Shown in pieces: positions 1 to 11,640 of a stretch of DNA of 64,000 bases. The translations under genes and the position numbers were made by a program. Source of the stretch: Prorocentrum cordatum (Eukaryota; Sar; Dinophyceae; Prorocentrales; Prorocentraceae); contig CAUYUJ010018316.1 in NCBI GenBank assembly GCA_963575745.1, positions 25,001-89,000 on the forward strand, in the 5' to 3' direction. Position 1 is the stretch's first letter; each line of letters opens with the position of its first letter. The notes below the pieces were generated by a model. That model did not search any database. It saw nothing but the letters and a program-made list of their open reading frames with translations, and was not told the DNA's origin.

Positions 1-567
1 TGCAGCGTTGGCCCCAATGCAAACGAAGCATGCACTGGGGCGCTCTTTGGTATCGAGCAGCGTTGCGCGCGCGCGCGGGGGATGGCGATTTCGCCAGTAG
101 GCCAGGGCGCGCGGTGCGAGAGGGCGGCGGCGAAGCCGCACGCGGCTGGGAAGGGCGGTTTGCGCGGCAACAGGGCGCGGCGCGCGAGGGCGACGTCGGA
201 ACCCAAGTCGAAATTATGCAAGAAGGCTTTCGCATGACATGAAGCGTCGCCCACGCCGCAGACGACCCGTCAAAGTCTGCCGCGCATCGCGCTAGCATGC
301 TCCTGGCGCAAGCGATGTTTGCGCGCGGCGCGCTCTCGCCCAATCAGCGGCATCGCGTCGCCAGGTCGTGCAGATTGATGCGCTGGAAGCCCAAACTGCA
401 GCTGCTCAGAATCACAGCCGCGCGCGGCCGCTGGGTTCAACGGTCGGCCGCGGCGGACATCGCGGGGCCGCGCGTTGCGCGCGTTCGCGCGCGACCTTTG
501 GCAGCGGGCCCCAGCGCGACGAGGGCGATCGGGGAATGCGCCCGTCGAGCGTGGCCCGACCAGGGAG
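1..567. other. No gene seen; GC-rich DNA
   Basis: GC-rich sequence with several overlapping open frames on both strands, none showing a recognisable motif or a consistent coding signal. I see nothing else in this stretch. Confidence 0.5.
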
Positions 568-957
568 CTCAACTCTTCGGCGGCGAACCGAACCAGGGTG
601 GTCAACTCATCAGAGGCGAACCGACCGCGCGGGTCAACTCTCGAGCCGCGAACCGACTCCTGGGTTCAACTCGGCATCGGGGAACCGACCCCCGCACTCA
701 ACTCCACTCGGGTAGTCAACTCGTTTAGTCAACTCCACTAGGGTAGTCAACTCAGGTAGTCAACTCGTTTAGTCAACTCCACCAGGGGAACCAGGGCAGG
801 TAGTCAACTCGTTTAGTCAACTCCACTAGGGGAACCAACTTGCGTAGTCAACTACTAACTGACGGCCCCAACACCCAACTTCAACCACCAACCCACGTAG
901 TCAACTCGTTTCGTCAACTTCCCTTGCGTAGTCAACTCTGGTAGTCAACTCCAGGAT
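568..957 (+). repeat. Degenerate GTCAACTC short repeat array
   Basis: The words GTCAACTC and TAGTCAACTC recur many times at irregular 15-30 base spacing, with fillers such as GTTTA, CCACTAGGG and GGGAACC. The array is too degenerate and too stop-rich to code. Copies at the left read AGCTCAACTC and GGTCAACTC and are more diverged. Function unknown. Confidence 0.7.
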
Positions 958-1829
958 GGACAACCAAGACGCGGCGTCAACTCCAATGCGGGGATTACGG
1001 TGGCTGGCCACGTCGAGCGCGGGCGTCGGCAGGGGCAGCCCCTGCGAGTGATGAGAAGAGGTCCTAGCCTCCCTCTGGCGCCGTCGCCGCCCCCTGCCAA
1101 CCGCTCGCCAACCCTCCCCGCGCCCGTCCCCAGCCGCATCTCTCCGACCAATCCTTGGAGGCCACTGTCGCGCCCCCCGCGGCAGCCGAAGCCACCGCCC
1201 CCGCCCCTTCAAGCTCGCGCCACGGGGCGGCACCTTGCCCTGCGCAAACTCCTTGAAGCCGCTTGGACAGCAATATCCATGGATGTTCGCGCTGGCGTGG
1301 TGCGACCAAGCGCCTAGGCAATCGAAGCACCAGGTCTTTTGCCTAGTCGGACAAGCCTGTCATTCGCTCGGGTAGCCCCCCGCGAAGCCAAAGACGAGCA
1401 TGACAGCGCCTACGACACAAGATGTAAGTGCAGGGCCGCTCGTGAGCCATGCTGGGCTATGCGCTCGCCCAGCAACCGTGACCCATGGCGTTCCCATCGG
1501 CCGCGAACAGGCGCTGGCACACAAGGGCGGAAGTACAAGGGCGCGCCACGCGCCTGCCGCCTACGTCGGACCAGCACTGGCGCCATCCGCACCCGTTGAA
1601 GCAGCGCGTGCACCCTGGGCGGCTTGCCCGACTAATACAACCGCGAGTGGCAGCCGCTCCAGCTGCTGATATTAGATTTGCGCACCGCGGCAGGGTCCCC
1701 AACGTTTGCGCCAACAGCGCTCCGCGCAGGCCGCTCGCTAGCAACAGTAACAGCACTCATCGGTGTAATTTGGGGCCAACAAGACCATATGTTTACGGTG
1801 CGTTGCCTTGTCGGCACCAGTCGTAGTTG
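958..1829. other. No gene seen between two repeat arrays
   Basis: GC-rich left part grading into CAG/GTAG-rich sequence from about 1,640. Open frames are short and overlap on both strands. No motif recognised. Confidence 0.5.
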
Positions 1830-2083
1830 TAGCGGAGGCACTCGCGACAGCAGTCGTATCAGCAGCAGCGGTACCAGTAGCAGCCGTTGCAGCGTAGTAG
1901 AAGCAGCAAGCCGCAGCAGCAGAAGGAGCAACACGATTAGTAATAGTCTCATCAGCAGTAGCCTTCCTATTAGGAGTGGGTTTTATAGTCGCGGCAGCAA
2001 CGGTTCTATTATAGCACTAGCCGCCGTCGCCGTTGTAGCAGTAGGCGCGGGAGTAGTAGTGGTCGTCGCCAACGCATAGTAGC

Positions 2084-2136
<53 letters not shown>

Positions 2137-2137
2137 A

Positions 2138-2192
<55 letters not shown>

Positions 2193-3042
2193 CGTAGCAG
2201 CAGCAGCCGTCGTCGTCCTACTAGTAGTAGTGGTAGCAACAGCAGCAGCCGTCCTCGCCCGACTCGTAGTAGTGGCAGCAGCAGGTGTGGAACCAATATG
2301 TGTAGAAGAAGAACAAGTAATGGTAGTAGTAGTAGTAGCGGAAGTATGAGACGTCGTCGTGTGGGACAGTCGTAGTAGCAGTGGTAGCAGTAGAGTTGGA
2401 AGTAGGAGCATTGGTAGTAGTAGTAATGACACTAGTAGTAGTAGCAGTTGCAGTAATAGTGGGATTGATTGGTGTAGCCAAACTAGCAGCAGGAGAAATA
2501 GGAGCCGTCGTAGTCAAAAACATGACATAAGTAGTCGCATGTACCAGTTGTAGACGTAGTCGGGGTAGCAGTCGCAGTCGCGACAGTAATGGCAGTAACA
2601 CAGGGGAGCTGCTGCAATTGATCCACACTTTGTATTCCGACGGGCGCAGTTGATGCAGAAGAAGTAGCAGGTGTGACAGGAACCGCAGTACCAGCAACAA
2701 AGGTGATAGTCGCAGTCTGCGTAGCAGTAGGTGTGGCACTCGCACCAGTGGGCCGTTATAGTGGCAGTAGCTGAAGTAGTGGCATCAGTTGCAGAAGCAC
2801 CACTCACATCAGTTGCGGCGGTAATAGCAGTAGCTGCAGATGTAGCAGCACGAGCGCTAAAAGGAATAGTAGAATGAATCGTAGTAGTCGTGCCAGAAGT
2901 GGTACAATTGGTGGAAGAAGTACAAGTATACGTAGAAGCACACATGGAAGTAACAGTAAGAGGTCGTAGTGGGAGTAGCAGCAGCCATAGAAGTAACCGC
3001 GCTAGTAAACGAAGTAACCGTGAACGTAATCGTTGCAGCCAC

Positions 3043-3085
<43 letters not shown>

Positions 3086-3097
3086 CTAGTAGTAGTG

Positions 3098-3137
<40 letters not shown>

Positions 3138-3237
3138 TAGTAGTAGTAGTAGTAGTAGTAGTGTATTAGTAATGGTAGTAGTAGTTGTTGTAGTAGTAGT
3201 AGTAGTAGCAGTAACAGTAACAGCAGTAGTAGTAGTC

Positions 3238-3268
<31 letters not shown>

Positions 3269-3300
3269 CAGTGGTAGTGGTAGTGGTAGTAGTGGTAGTG

Positions 3301-3341
<41 letters not shown>

Positions 3342-3355
3342 CGTAGTAGTAGTAA

Positions 3356-3402
<47 letters not shown>

Positions 3403-3478
3403 AGTACGAGTAGTAGTGTTAGGGGTAGCCGTGTTAGTAGCAGTTGCAGTAACAACAATACGTGGTACCACGAGTAGT
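1830..3478 (+). repeat. (AGT)n trinucleotide array, plus-strand polarity
   Basis: Long imperfect AGT/TAG/GTA microsatellite with near-pure blocks around 2,085-2,200, 3,045-3,160 and 3,235-3,405, diluted by GCA, GTC and GGT variants. Translations give poly-Val, poly-Ser or, on the other strand, poly-Thr. These long open frames are a consequence of the repeat and are not supported as genes. The array keeps one polarity until about position 3,478. Confidence 0.9.
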
Positions 3479-3492
3479 ATGATATGACTACT
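3461..3492. repeat. Two abutting palindromes at the repeat polarity switch
   Basis: Positions 3461-3472 read CGTGGTACCACG, a perfect 12-base palindrome. Immediately after it, 3473-3478 (AGTAGT) and 3487-3492 (ACTACT) are perfect inverted arms around an 8-base centre. To the left the array is AGT-type; to the right it is ACT-type, its reverse complement. Confidence 0.85.
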
Positions 3493-4059
3493 GTTAATGA
3501 TACCACAACTACACCCACAACTACAACAACGACTGCTATTACTACTACGACGAATACTATGACTACTACTGCTCTTACTACTACTACACCGACGGCGGCT
3601 GCTTCTTCTACTGTGCTGCTACTGGTACTACCACTCCACTACTACTACTACTACCACAACTGCTAACTACTACCGCTATTACTGCTACTACTACAGCTAC
3701 TACTGCTACTACAGCTACTGCGCTTCAGTTTGCTCCTACTACTATTGCTATTGCTGTTACGACCACTGTTGCTATGGTTGATGCTACTGGTGCGGCTGCT
3801 CGTACTGCTACAATGTATGCGACTAGTTCGGCGACGGGTGTTACTGCGACTACCTACGCCACCAAGAAAGGCGGGTAGTAGTCATGCTTATGGTTGCTAC
3901 AAGGGTTACCTCTACTACTACCGCTGCCGCTGTTACTACTACTGGTGCGACTGGTATTCCGACTATTGCTACTGCTACTGCAATTATTACGGCTACAACC
4001 ACCACCACCGCCATTACCAAACGTATTATTGCTACTACTACTACTATTACTATGACTAT

Positions 4060-4097
<38 letters not shown>

Positions 4098-4145
4098 TTA
4101 CTACTACTACTACGACTACTACTAGTAGTACCGCTACTCCTACTC

Positions 4146-4185
<40 letters not shown>

Positions 4186-4244
4186 GGCTACTACTGCTAC
4201 TACGGTTATGTGTTCTACTACTACTACTACTACTACTACTACTG

Positions 4245-4317
<73 letters not shown>

Positions 4318-4331
4318 GACTATTACCACTA

Positions 4332-4366
<35 letters not shown>

Positions 4367-5069
4367 GCTGCTGTTACTGCTACTACCCCGACTACCACTA
4401 CTACTATTTGTACGGGTACTCATACTACTCATACTGCTACTACTACTACTACTACTACTACTACTGCTGCTACTACTACTACTACTGCTACGACTACTAC
4501 TACTACTACTCGTATTAATTATCCTTCTGCTGTTACCACTTCGATTACTAATGCTAGCGCTGCGGCTACACTATGCACTATTACTACGAATGCTACCAGT
4601 AATGCGAGTGCCGCTGCTGCGGCTACTACTATTACCGTTACTGCTACTACTACGAATACTACTACCACTGCTAACACTGCTACTGATACTGTATAATGTT
4701 ACTGCTACTACTGCCACTACCCATGATGCATTGAAGCTGATATCTTTACTTCTGCTTTGCACAAGTACATGTTTACAAATACGTAAGCGCACTCTGTAAA
4801 CTAGACCCCTGCACTACCTGTCATGATGGCACCTGTACTGCTACAGAAGTACTACGATTTGAATGGTTGATGCTGCTGATCCTGACTAATACTAATACTA
4901 CTGCTGCTATTGTTACCCCTGCTGTTATTACTACTGCTACTATGGCTGCTACAACTGCGACTGATGATTCCGGCATGCGCTCCTGCTACTACTAGTGTTA
5001 CTGTTGCTGATCTTGCAATTGTCAGTGTTGCGTCTACTGTTACGGCTATTGTTACTACTACTACTACTA

Positions 5070-5101
<32 letters not shown>

Positions 5102-5400
5102 GCTGCTCTGTTACTACTACTGTTAATCATATTTCCACTTCTACTTATTCTTCTACTTCTACGTATACGTATACGTGTACCACTACTGCTGCCACTACGA
5201 ATGCTACTATTGTTGTTGCTGCTGCTGCTGTTTCTGATATGCTGCTGCTGCCTGTCTTATTACCACGACTACGACTACGGCAGCTACTACGACGACGGCT
5301 GCGACTACGAGGACGACAACGACGACTACCACGACTACGACTACGACTACGACGTCTACGACGGCGATGACAGAGACGACGACGGACTACGATTACGACC
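3493..5400 (+). repeat. (ACT)n trinucleotide array, reversed polarity
   Basis: Imperfect ACT/CTA/TAC microsatellite with near-pure blocks at about 4,060-4,115, 4,150-4,190 and 4,225-4,370. It grades after about 5,110 into GCT-rich and ACG/ACT-rich sequence. It is the reverse-complement composition of the array to its left. The poly-Thr and poly-Tyr frames are repeat translations and not gene evidence. Confidence 0.9.
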
Positions 5401-5800
5401 CTCATTTCTCTCCTCGTCCTTTCCCTTCCTCCCCCTCCTCTCGCCAGCACGCTCGCGGAGCAAGCGCGCTGCGGGGGCCTCGAAGTTGTTGAGGTCGGGG
5501 CGGCAAGGGGGGGGCGGCAGAGGGCGGCGGATCCTCCATCATCCTGGTTCCTCCTCCTCTTCCTCCTTCTTCCCTGCCCCCTCCACCATCTCCTCCCTCC
5601 CGTTTGGTTTCGTGTCCTGTCCTTCTCTCCTGTTCTGTCCTCCTCTCCTCTCCTCCTTTCCTGCTCCCCCTCTCCTCTCCTCTCCTCTCCTCTTCCTCTA
5701 CTTTTACCTCTCCCTCTCTTCTCCTCTTCCTCCTCTTCCTCCTCTCAACTCCTCTCCTCTCCTCTCCTCTCCTCTCCTCTCCTCTTCCTCTTACCTGCGT
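5401..5800 (+). repeat. Polypyrimidine tract with CTCCT tandem repeats
   Basis: The plus strand is very rich in C and T, with tandem TCCTC/CTCCT units clearest at 5,637-5,700 and 5,745-5,795. Such tracts are homopurine on the other strand. Confidence 0.8.
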
Positions 5801-6333
5801 CATCCTATCCCATCTAGCTCTAGTATGCCTTGTGGTTGTTGCCACCGCCGCCCCACCCAGATGTTCTCAACCGACCTCTGAAAAAAATCAACATGCCACA
5901 CCACATGTTTTGGAAATCACATTGTCAACCCAAACATCGATCCTCCAACCTCTCTTAAAACAAGATGCCGCGTTTCTGACGATGAGGCGGAACGCCACAG
6001 TTTCGCTCGAGTGCCCAACGGCAAGGGGGCCTCGAGCACACGCACCGCGCCAGCCACCAAGGACGGGCGGAGACGGGGAAGGACGAGCGGTGTGCGTTGG
6101 TCCCAGAAGAGAAGGGAGTTGAGCAGGAAGGAAATTGGCGAGCGGGGAGCGCGGTTGTAAGGTGGGGGGTGGGTACTAAGGCGTTGCCCCCTATCCCCGA
6201 CCCCTCCCCCTCCCAGGGTCAGGGGGGATGGGGGAGGGGAGTGAAGTGGATGTCACGGTGAAGGTGAGATGGGGATGAATGCAAGATGCCTCGGGATCCT
6301 CTGAGTGGTGATGGAGAGTGGGGCGAGGCTGCC
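5801..6333. other. No gene seen; downstream flank of the minus-strand gene
   Basis: Includes a poly-A run near 5,881 and a C-tract/G-tract pair at about 6,188-6,240. It lies 3' of the minus-strand reading frame that ends at 6334. No terminator or polyadenylation signal could be assigned. Confidence 0.4.
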
Positions 6334-7482
6334 CTACCTGGCGGGGCGCTTCGCCGCCCACTGGCCCTTGCCCAGGGCCCGATGCGCAGCAGACAGCTCC
6401 TTGCGCTTGGCCGCGTCTGCGCCCGCGGGCGTCTCAGGCACGCTGTACAGCCACCTGAACACCTCCTCGTCTGTCTTCGGGCCGAGGCGCTCAGTCACGC
6501 ACAGCGAGCAACCGCTGTGGAAGTAGCACGTGATCGTGATAGAGTTCTTCGGCTTGCCGCGCTGGATGCGGCACACCTGGCGGCCGCCGAGGTAGTAGTA
6601 GTCCTGTGGCGTCTTCGGCGAGAACTTCTGCCACGGCTTCGACTCCGACGCGTCCGCGTCGTCGTGAGGTGGTGTCTCGCCTTCGCCGCCGTCGAGCTTC
6701 GGAGGAGCAGCAGCGTCGGGCTCAGCAGCCGCCTCGCTCACGTGCTCAGCAGCCATCCCGATGAAGTCGGCGTCGCCCTCGTCGTCAGGCTCTGGCTGCT
6801 TGACTTCTCGATAGTCATCGGCTGGCGGCGGCATGACTGGCGCCTCCAACTGGGCTGGCATCTCGGAGAACGCATCCTCCATCTCCTCCACGGACGTCAC
6901 GGACTCCAAGTCATCTGCAAGATCCATCTCGCGCTCCACCTCGTGACCTCCACCTGCAGGCTCGCGACCATCATCGTCAGGCACGCCGTCTGCGCGCACC
7001 TCTGGTGGAGCGGCGCTGGGGTCATCAGCATCGGCAATGGCGCCAACTGCTGCGATGCCACTCTCCCTGCCCCTGCCTCGACTGCCCTTGCCTCGGCGAC
7101 CGCCTCGGCTAGAGCCTCGGCTCGCGCAGCGACCACGACCGCGACCTCGGGCCACGAGCGCGCCCTCGCTGAAGGGGTCGGAAGCGATGATGGTGTCCTT
7201 GACCACCTTGTCGGCGTCGACCGTGGCTGCTGCGAAGCTCAAAGGTTTCGTCATCGATGGCTCCCAGAGAATGCCCAACCTCTTGAGGCCAACAATCTTG
7301 GATAAGCGCAGACTGCCCCACGCATGGTCGATCTCGTACTCTGCCTCGTAGACCGTCATGCTCTCGAGCTCAGCCACTAGCTTGTCGATCCACACGTCCG
7401 ACGTCATGGAATCGATAGCCTTGAAGCGCTCCGACACCTTGTTGCTGCGATCGGCGATCCTCACCCAGCAAGGCAGCACCAA
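6334..7482 (-). pseudogene. C-terminal segment of a broken ~1,770-codon gene; Cys/His-rich end
   Basis: I do not recognise this protein. This 382-codon segment is the last part of a reading frame that starts near 11640. It holds an acidic, low-complexity middle and a basic Arg/Gly-rich stretch (about residues 105-140). Near the end is a Cys/His cluster, CYFHSGCSLC, followed by an RWLYSVP motif, which could bind zinc. It joins the upstream segment by a one-base frameshift at a run of six G on the plus strand (around 7,492-7,497). Restoring the frame there gives a smooth continuation. Short Cys/His tails of this kind are plausible in multi-copy dinoflagellate proteins, possibly transposase-derived, but that is inference. 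Confidence 0.55.
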
Positions 7483-10034
7483 GTCCTTCGGGGGGCGAAG
7501 GGTAAGGCTAGGATTGATGAGAACACCTCCCCATCTTCAAACAAAACCTGGCCCAAAACAATGTTTTGACACTGGAACAGAGGGTGAGGGATCGGGCGTT
7601 CGAAGGACGATCGGCCTCGTGCGTGGGCCTCGTATACCCTGGACGTTCTTAGCCTTACCCTCGCCCCCGAAACCTTTACGGGGGCCGTGCGTTCGCTCGA
7701 GCCCACGTCCTCGGACCTCTCGTTGCTCTCGATGACCCAGTTGTTCCAGGTGATGTCGAAAACTCTTGGGTTCCACGTGATGTCGCTCACAATGACGGCA
7801 CACCTCCAACGACCACCACGAACGCCAGGGCCTTCGACCATGAGCATGGTGTCGCCCTCCTCCGCCTTCTGCGTGCCGATGTACGTCATGTAGCTCATGA
7901 TCCCCTTCTCCACGAACTCGAACGCGTGGGGTGCCCTCGAAGCCGCGCGGTCGACATTCCTGGCCCCCCTTGGGACTCCCCACAGGTCGACGTTCTTGAA
8001 GAGCTCGAAATCGATAGGCTCGTCGACCTGGGCCATCCTTTCCTCAAGCGAATCGTCGAACACCTCCTGGTAGGACGGCCAGCCGTTAGCGGTGATGTAA
8101 TTGCAGAACTCATCACCCGTGATGGGCAGCGCGTTGCATCCACCACCCCAGATAGGTCTGTAGGTCGGCACTTCCAGGGCCTTGTTCTCGCTGGGGCTTT
8201 GTCTCCAAAGGTCGTACGCATCCTTGAGAGCATCCTGGTTGCAGTCGGCGACCATATGCTTGAACGTCTCCGCATGACTGGTGGTCTCGTCCCTGGTGAG
8301 CCTGCGCCCTACCACGGCTTTGATCGCCTTCATGTACTTGTTCTTCTCGAGCATGTACGCGCTGAGCCCCTTGCGAGGTGCCTCATCCTTAGTCGGTGAC
8401 GCTGGCACCTCCTTGCCACGAGATAAGCTCGATGGGTTCGGCCTCCGCGCAAGCACTTCACAACCCCAGTCATCATGCAACCCCTCGAAGTATGCAGACG
8501 GCTCCTGAGCAAGACAAATGGCCAACTCCTGATCGTCAGCTTGGCCAGGTTGATGGTCAGGGTCACCATCTTCAAGCGCAGTTAGATCTCCATGCCGTCG
8601 TTCACCCCTAAGCCAGTTAGAATGTCGCTTGAGTGAATCTTCCAGCAGAGGCGATGCCATCACGATCTCCTCCTTGACGTCATTGCTGAGGCACCCTGTC
8701 TTTAGTGGATGGAGCCCGCCATGCCCACGATGAACTGTGCAGAGCTGCTGTAGGAGATGTTCTCGCTGAGCGTTTGAACTGCTACGACCTTGAGCTCGAA
8801 CTGGGATCTTCGCCGTGTACTCGCTGTTGAGTCGCTCGATGAAGTCGGTCCCGTACGCATGCTGGCGGAAATCTGCAAAGAGCACTGCGATGCATTCGCT
8901 GGAGAGCATCTTCCCCACGGTGTTGAAATGGCTGGTGATGCCCTTGGTGTAGGAGTCCTTCATGTGCCACGGCGCGTTGATGGCATCGTGAGCAATCCTC
9001 TGCGCTTCCTCGAGCGACGCCGTGCTGCTGGCCAACGGGTACAAGCGATAAGGGTAAGCCGAGAACCTGGATTCGTACCTCCTGAGCATCACGCTGTTGA
9101 GTTTGAGAAGCTGAGAACGTGCAAACCGCGAGAAAGTCTGATCTGTCAAAGGCGCCCCCAGCATGTCGAGAAGGCACCAGGGCTTCCGCGTGGGCAGGCC
9201 CATCCACGAGTCTGCCAAATCGAGCATCTTCTGGCTGAACTTGCCTATGGCGGTGTCGCCCTTGTCCAGTAGAATATCCATCTTCGACCGCTGGTCGTCC
9301 CTCTTGCTGTTGACAATCGGATCGCCGAGCAGGGGGTACAATAGCGTAGAATCGCCCGCTTCAAATATCCCCACGAACACCATGAGTTCCCAGAAATTTC
9401 GCTCATCACCGTAGTAGGCCTTGATCTTCTTCGCCCTCACATTGAACACATGCTTCCAGTAATCCGCATCTGACATGCCATCAACTTCTCGGAGTAGGGG
9501 CACCTCCTCTTCGTCAGCATCAACAACACCCCGAGCGTCTGGATGTCCGACGAAGCTGTCGATCCCTATCTTGTAGACCAAACGCCGCAAGAGAGTCCTC
9601 TTCATATTCATCAACACATTTGTCCAGCGACTTTCACAAGGCCGAGGGTCCGACGACCCGAATAAAGCATGAACCAGTCCTGTGCACAGTTTGTCGATCG
9701 TGTCGGACTTGCCGTTGCAACACGGGCGACCAGTCTGAGGATGACGGCAGTAGTGCTTGATCCTCTCGCCACGCACGTCGCCATTCAGCAAAGGCACCAA
9801 CGCTTTCAGGTCCTTGATGAACTGGGAGTCATCTGCGCCGCCCTTCCGCAGGTGAAAGTCAGCCGACAAGTCAAACAGAACATCAACCACGAGCTGGAAC
9901 GTGTACTCGACATCCTCAGGGGGCGGCTGCATGATGCAATCGACGTTGCTCTCGACCAAGAGCTCAACTCCCATGATGTTCCGCTCGAGCTGGGTGCGGT
10001 ACCTGTTGGCACTGGCGATGGAGAAATGTCTCAT
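7461..10034 (-). pseudogene. Central segment of a broken ~1,770-codon gene, unrecognised
   Basis: 857-codon open segment, by far the longest plus- or minus-strand frame in the left half of the window and not a simple repeat. It has mixed, protein-like composition: regularly spaced Trp, Cys and hydrophobic residues. A Cys/His stretch HYCRHPQTGRPCC lies near residues 108-120, and a later HRGHGGLHPL motif near residue 430. No family was recognised with confidence. The arrangement (Cys/His-rich N-terminal part, long helical middle, conserved aromatic motifs) is compatible with a domesticated or transposon-derived protein, which is inference. The frame is open upstream of the listed Met as far as a poly-T run (plus-strand A9 near 10,106-10,114), where it shifts relative to the preceding segment. 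Confidence 0.6.
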
Positions 10035-10392
10035 CGTATGCTTCTTGACGGCCTTGAGCTTCAGCTTCCCCCTGTGGTGCGCGTGTATGCCACGCGTATC
10101 TGGCCAAAAAAAAACAAGTAGTCGATTCTTTGCGCTCCTTCAGGATGTCCTCAGCACACTGACCCCACATTTTGAGGATGCCGAGGTTGGCGCTGGCTCT
10201 GTCTGCCATGGGCTGGAACGTGAACGTAGATACAGCAGACGAAGCTGGTGCGCTGCCCTCCGACCACTTCACGATGTTGAGCTCGTCTGGAATGGCCTTC
10301 AACAGCCCAGGGTAAATGTGCTTCGCCTTCTGGCCTTGCAGCTCGAACGGCTTTGCGATCATGTACTCGATGAAGTGGCCTTGGATGTCCGA

Positions 10393-11640
10393 CTATCTGT
10401 TGAGGAGCGTGAACTGCGCCGTCGATCTCTGGATGAGCGTTGGCTGCGCCACGTTCTTTCTCATGACGCGGTAGCGCTTCCCAGGCTTCCATGCTTGTCG
10501 CACTTCAACTTCATCCCATAGATGTCCGAAACCCAGGTGTACGAAACGGTGATCGCGAGTATCGGCATCTGTAATAGAATCACGGCTTCTCTTGAGACTG
10601 TCCCTGAAACCTTGCAGTTGTCTGGTGACCGCGATGTCGCAAGCAGCCTTCATCAAGCGACGATGGTCCACTCCAATGGCGCACTGCTTCTTGGAAGGTA
10701 AAAAGCACGCCCTCGATGCAATCACGAAGTCGTCGCTGGTCAAGTGTCGCTTGAGCTTCCCGAGCGTCGTCGACGACTTGTTCCCAATGAGCTGTGATAC
10801 ACCCGGAACCAACGCCACGCTCTTGAGCTTCATATCGTGTTCCGCTTTCTGCTTCGCCAGCTGGCCCCTCAGCTTCTGCGCGTGTTTTTTGGCCTTGCCC
10901 TCCCGAGCCTGCGCTGCGTGAGCATGAGACCGCTGCGAGTGCTTCGACTTCTCTGGAGGCGAGTCGTCGATCTCGATGACCCCGAGCGCTAGCACGTCGC
11001 ACAGCTCAACTGGCCCTGGCGGAACCTGCTGCTCAACTGGCCCTGGACGCAATGGAACCTGCTGCTCAACTGGCCCTGGTAGAACTGGCTGCTCAACTGG
11101 CCCTCGCGACGATGGAACCTGCTGCTCAACTGACCCTGGCGACAAAGGAACCTGCTGCTCAATCGGCCCTGGCGGCGATGGAACCTGCTGGGCTGCCACA
11201 TGAACTGGTGTCCGTGGAGCCACCTCGCCGCCATCGCTCGAATCGTCGATGGTCCCGATGTCGGCCAGCATGTCGCTCAGGTGCTCCATGCCAGCCTCAA
11301 CGTGGAAAGCCTCGACCACGGGCACCCGCAAGCCAGAGGCACGAACGATATGGAAGGCGGCGGTGGCAACCACCGCGAATATGGAAGCTGATTGCATCAT
11401 CGATGCTCTCATTCTGAGAGAAACAACTTGGCCAAAATGGCTATCACGATGCTGATGGCGATGTTTGGGGGGATGATGCGCAGTGATGGCTATAGGTTTC
11501 CTATCTACGCGGGGTTTTGGTTGGGGGATAATGGTTTGGGGTAGTGACGGCCACTTGTGGGCTTGTTTTAATGGTGGTGATGGTGGGGGTCTCTGGATAA
11601 GGCCATGTTCCCCAAACAGTGCTTTCGACATGTTGCGCAA
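10393..11640 (-). pseudogene. N-terminal segment of a broken ~1,770-codon gene, with Pro/Val/Gln repeats
   Basis: 415-codon segment that opens the minus-strand frame. The first Met is at 11640. A second Met cluster (MRASMMQ) near residue 78 precedes a hydrophobic stretch and is an alternative start. Residues about 150-215 are tandem repeats of a GPVEQQVP unit. The next part is basic and Lys-rich. The frame ends at an in-frame TAG (10393-10395), yet the same frame continues open for about 95 more codons (10,106-10,392) before the poly-T frameshift. The TAG may be a sense-to-stop change. Function unknown; no homologue recognised. Confidence 0.55.
11008..11190 (-). repeat. In-gene tandem repeat encoding GPVEQQVP units
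   Basis: About six imperfect units of roughly 27-39 bases built on the plus-strand words GGAACCTGCTGCTCAACTGG and CCTGG. In the minus-strand gene they encode GPVEQQVP-like repeats. Length variation between units suggests slippage or unequal exchange. Confidence 0.75.

Noticed and set aside
2514-4696. Long poly-Thr, poly-Val, poly-Ser and poly-Tyr open frames (up to 334 codons)
   Set aside because: They are translations of the AGT/ACT microsatellite in several frames and both strands at once.
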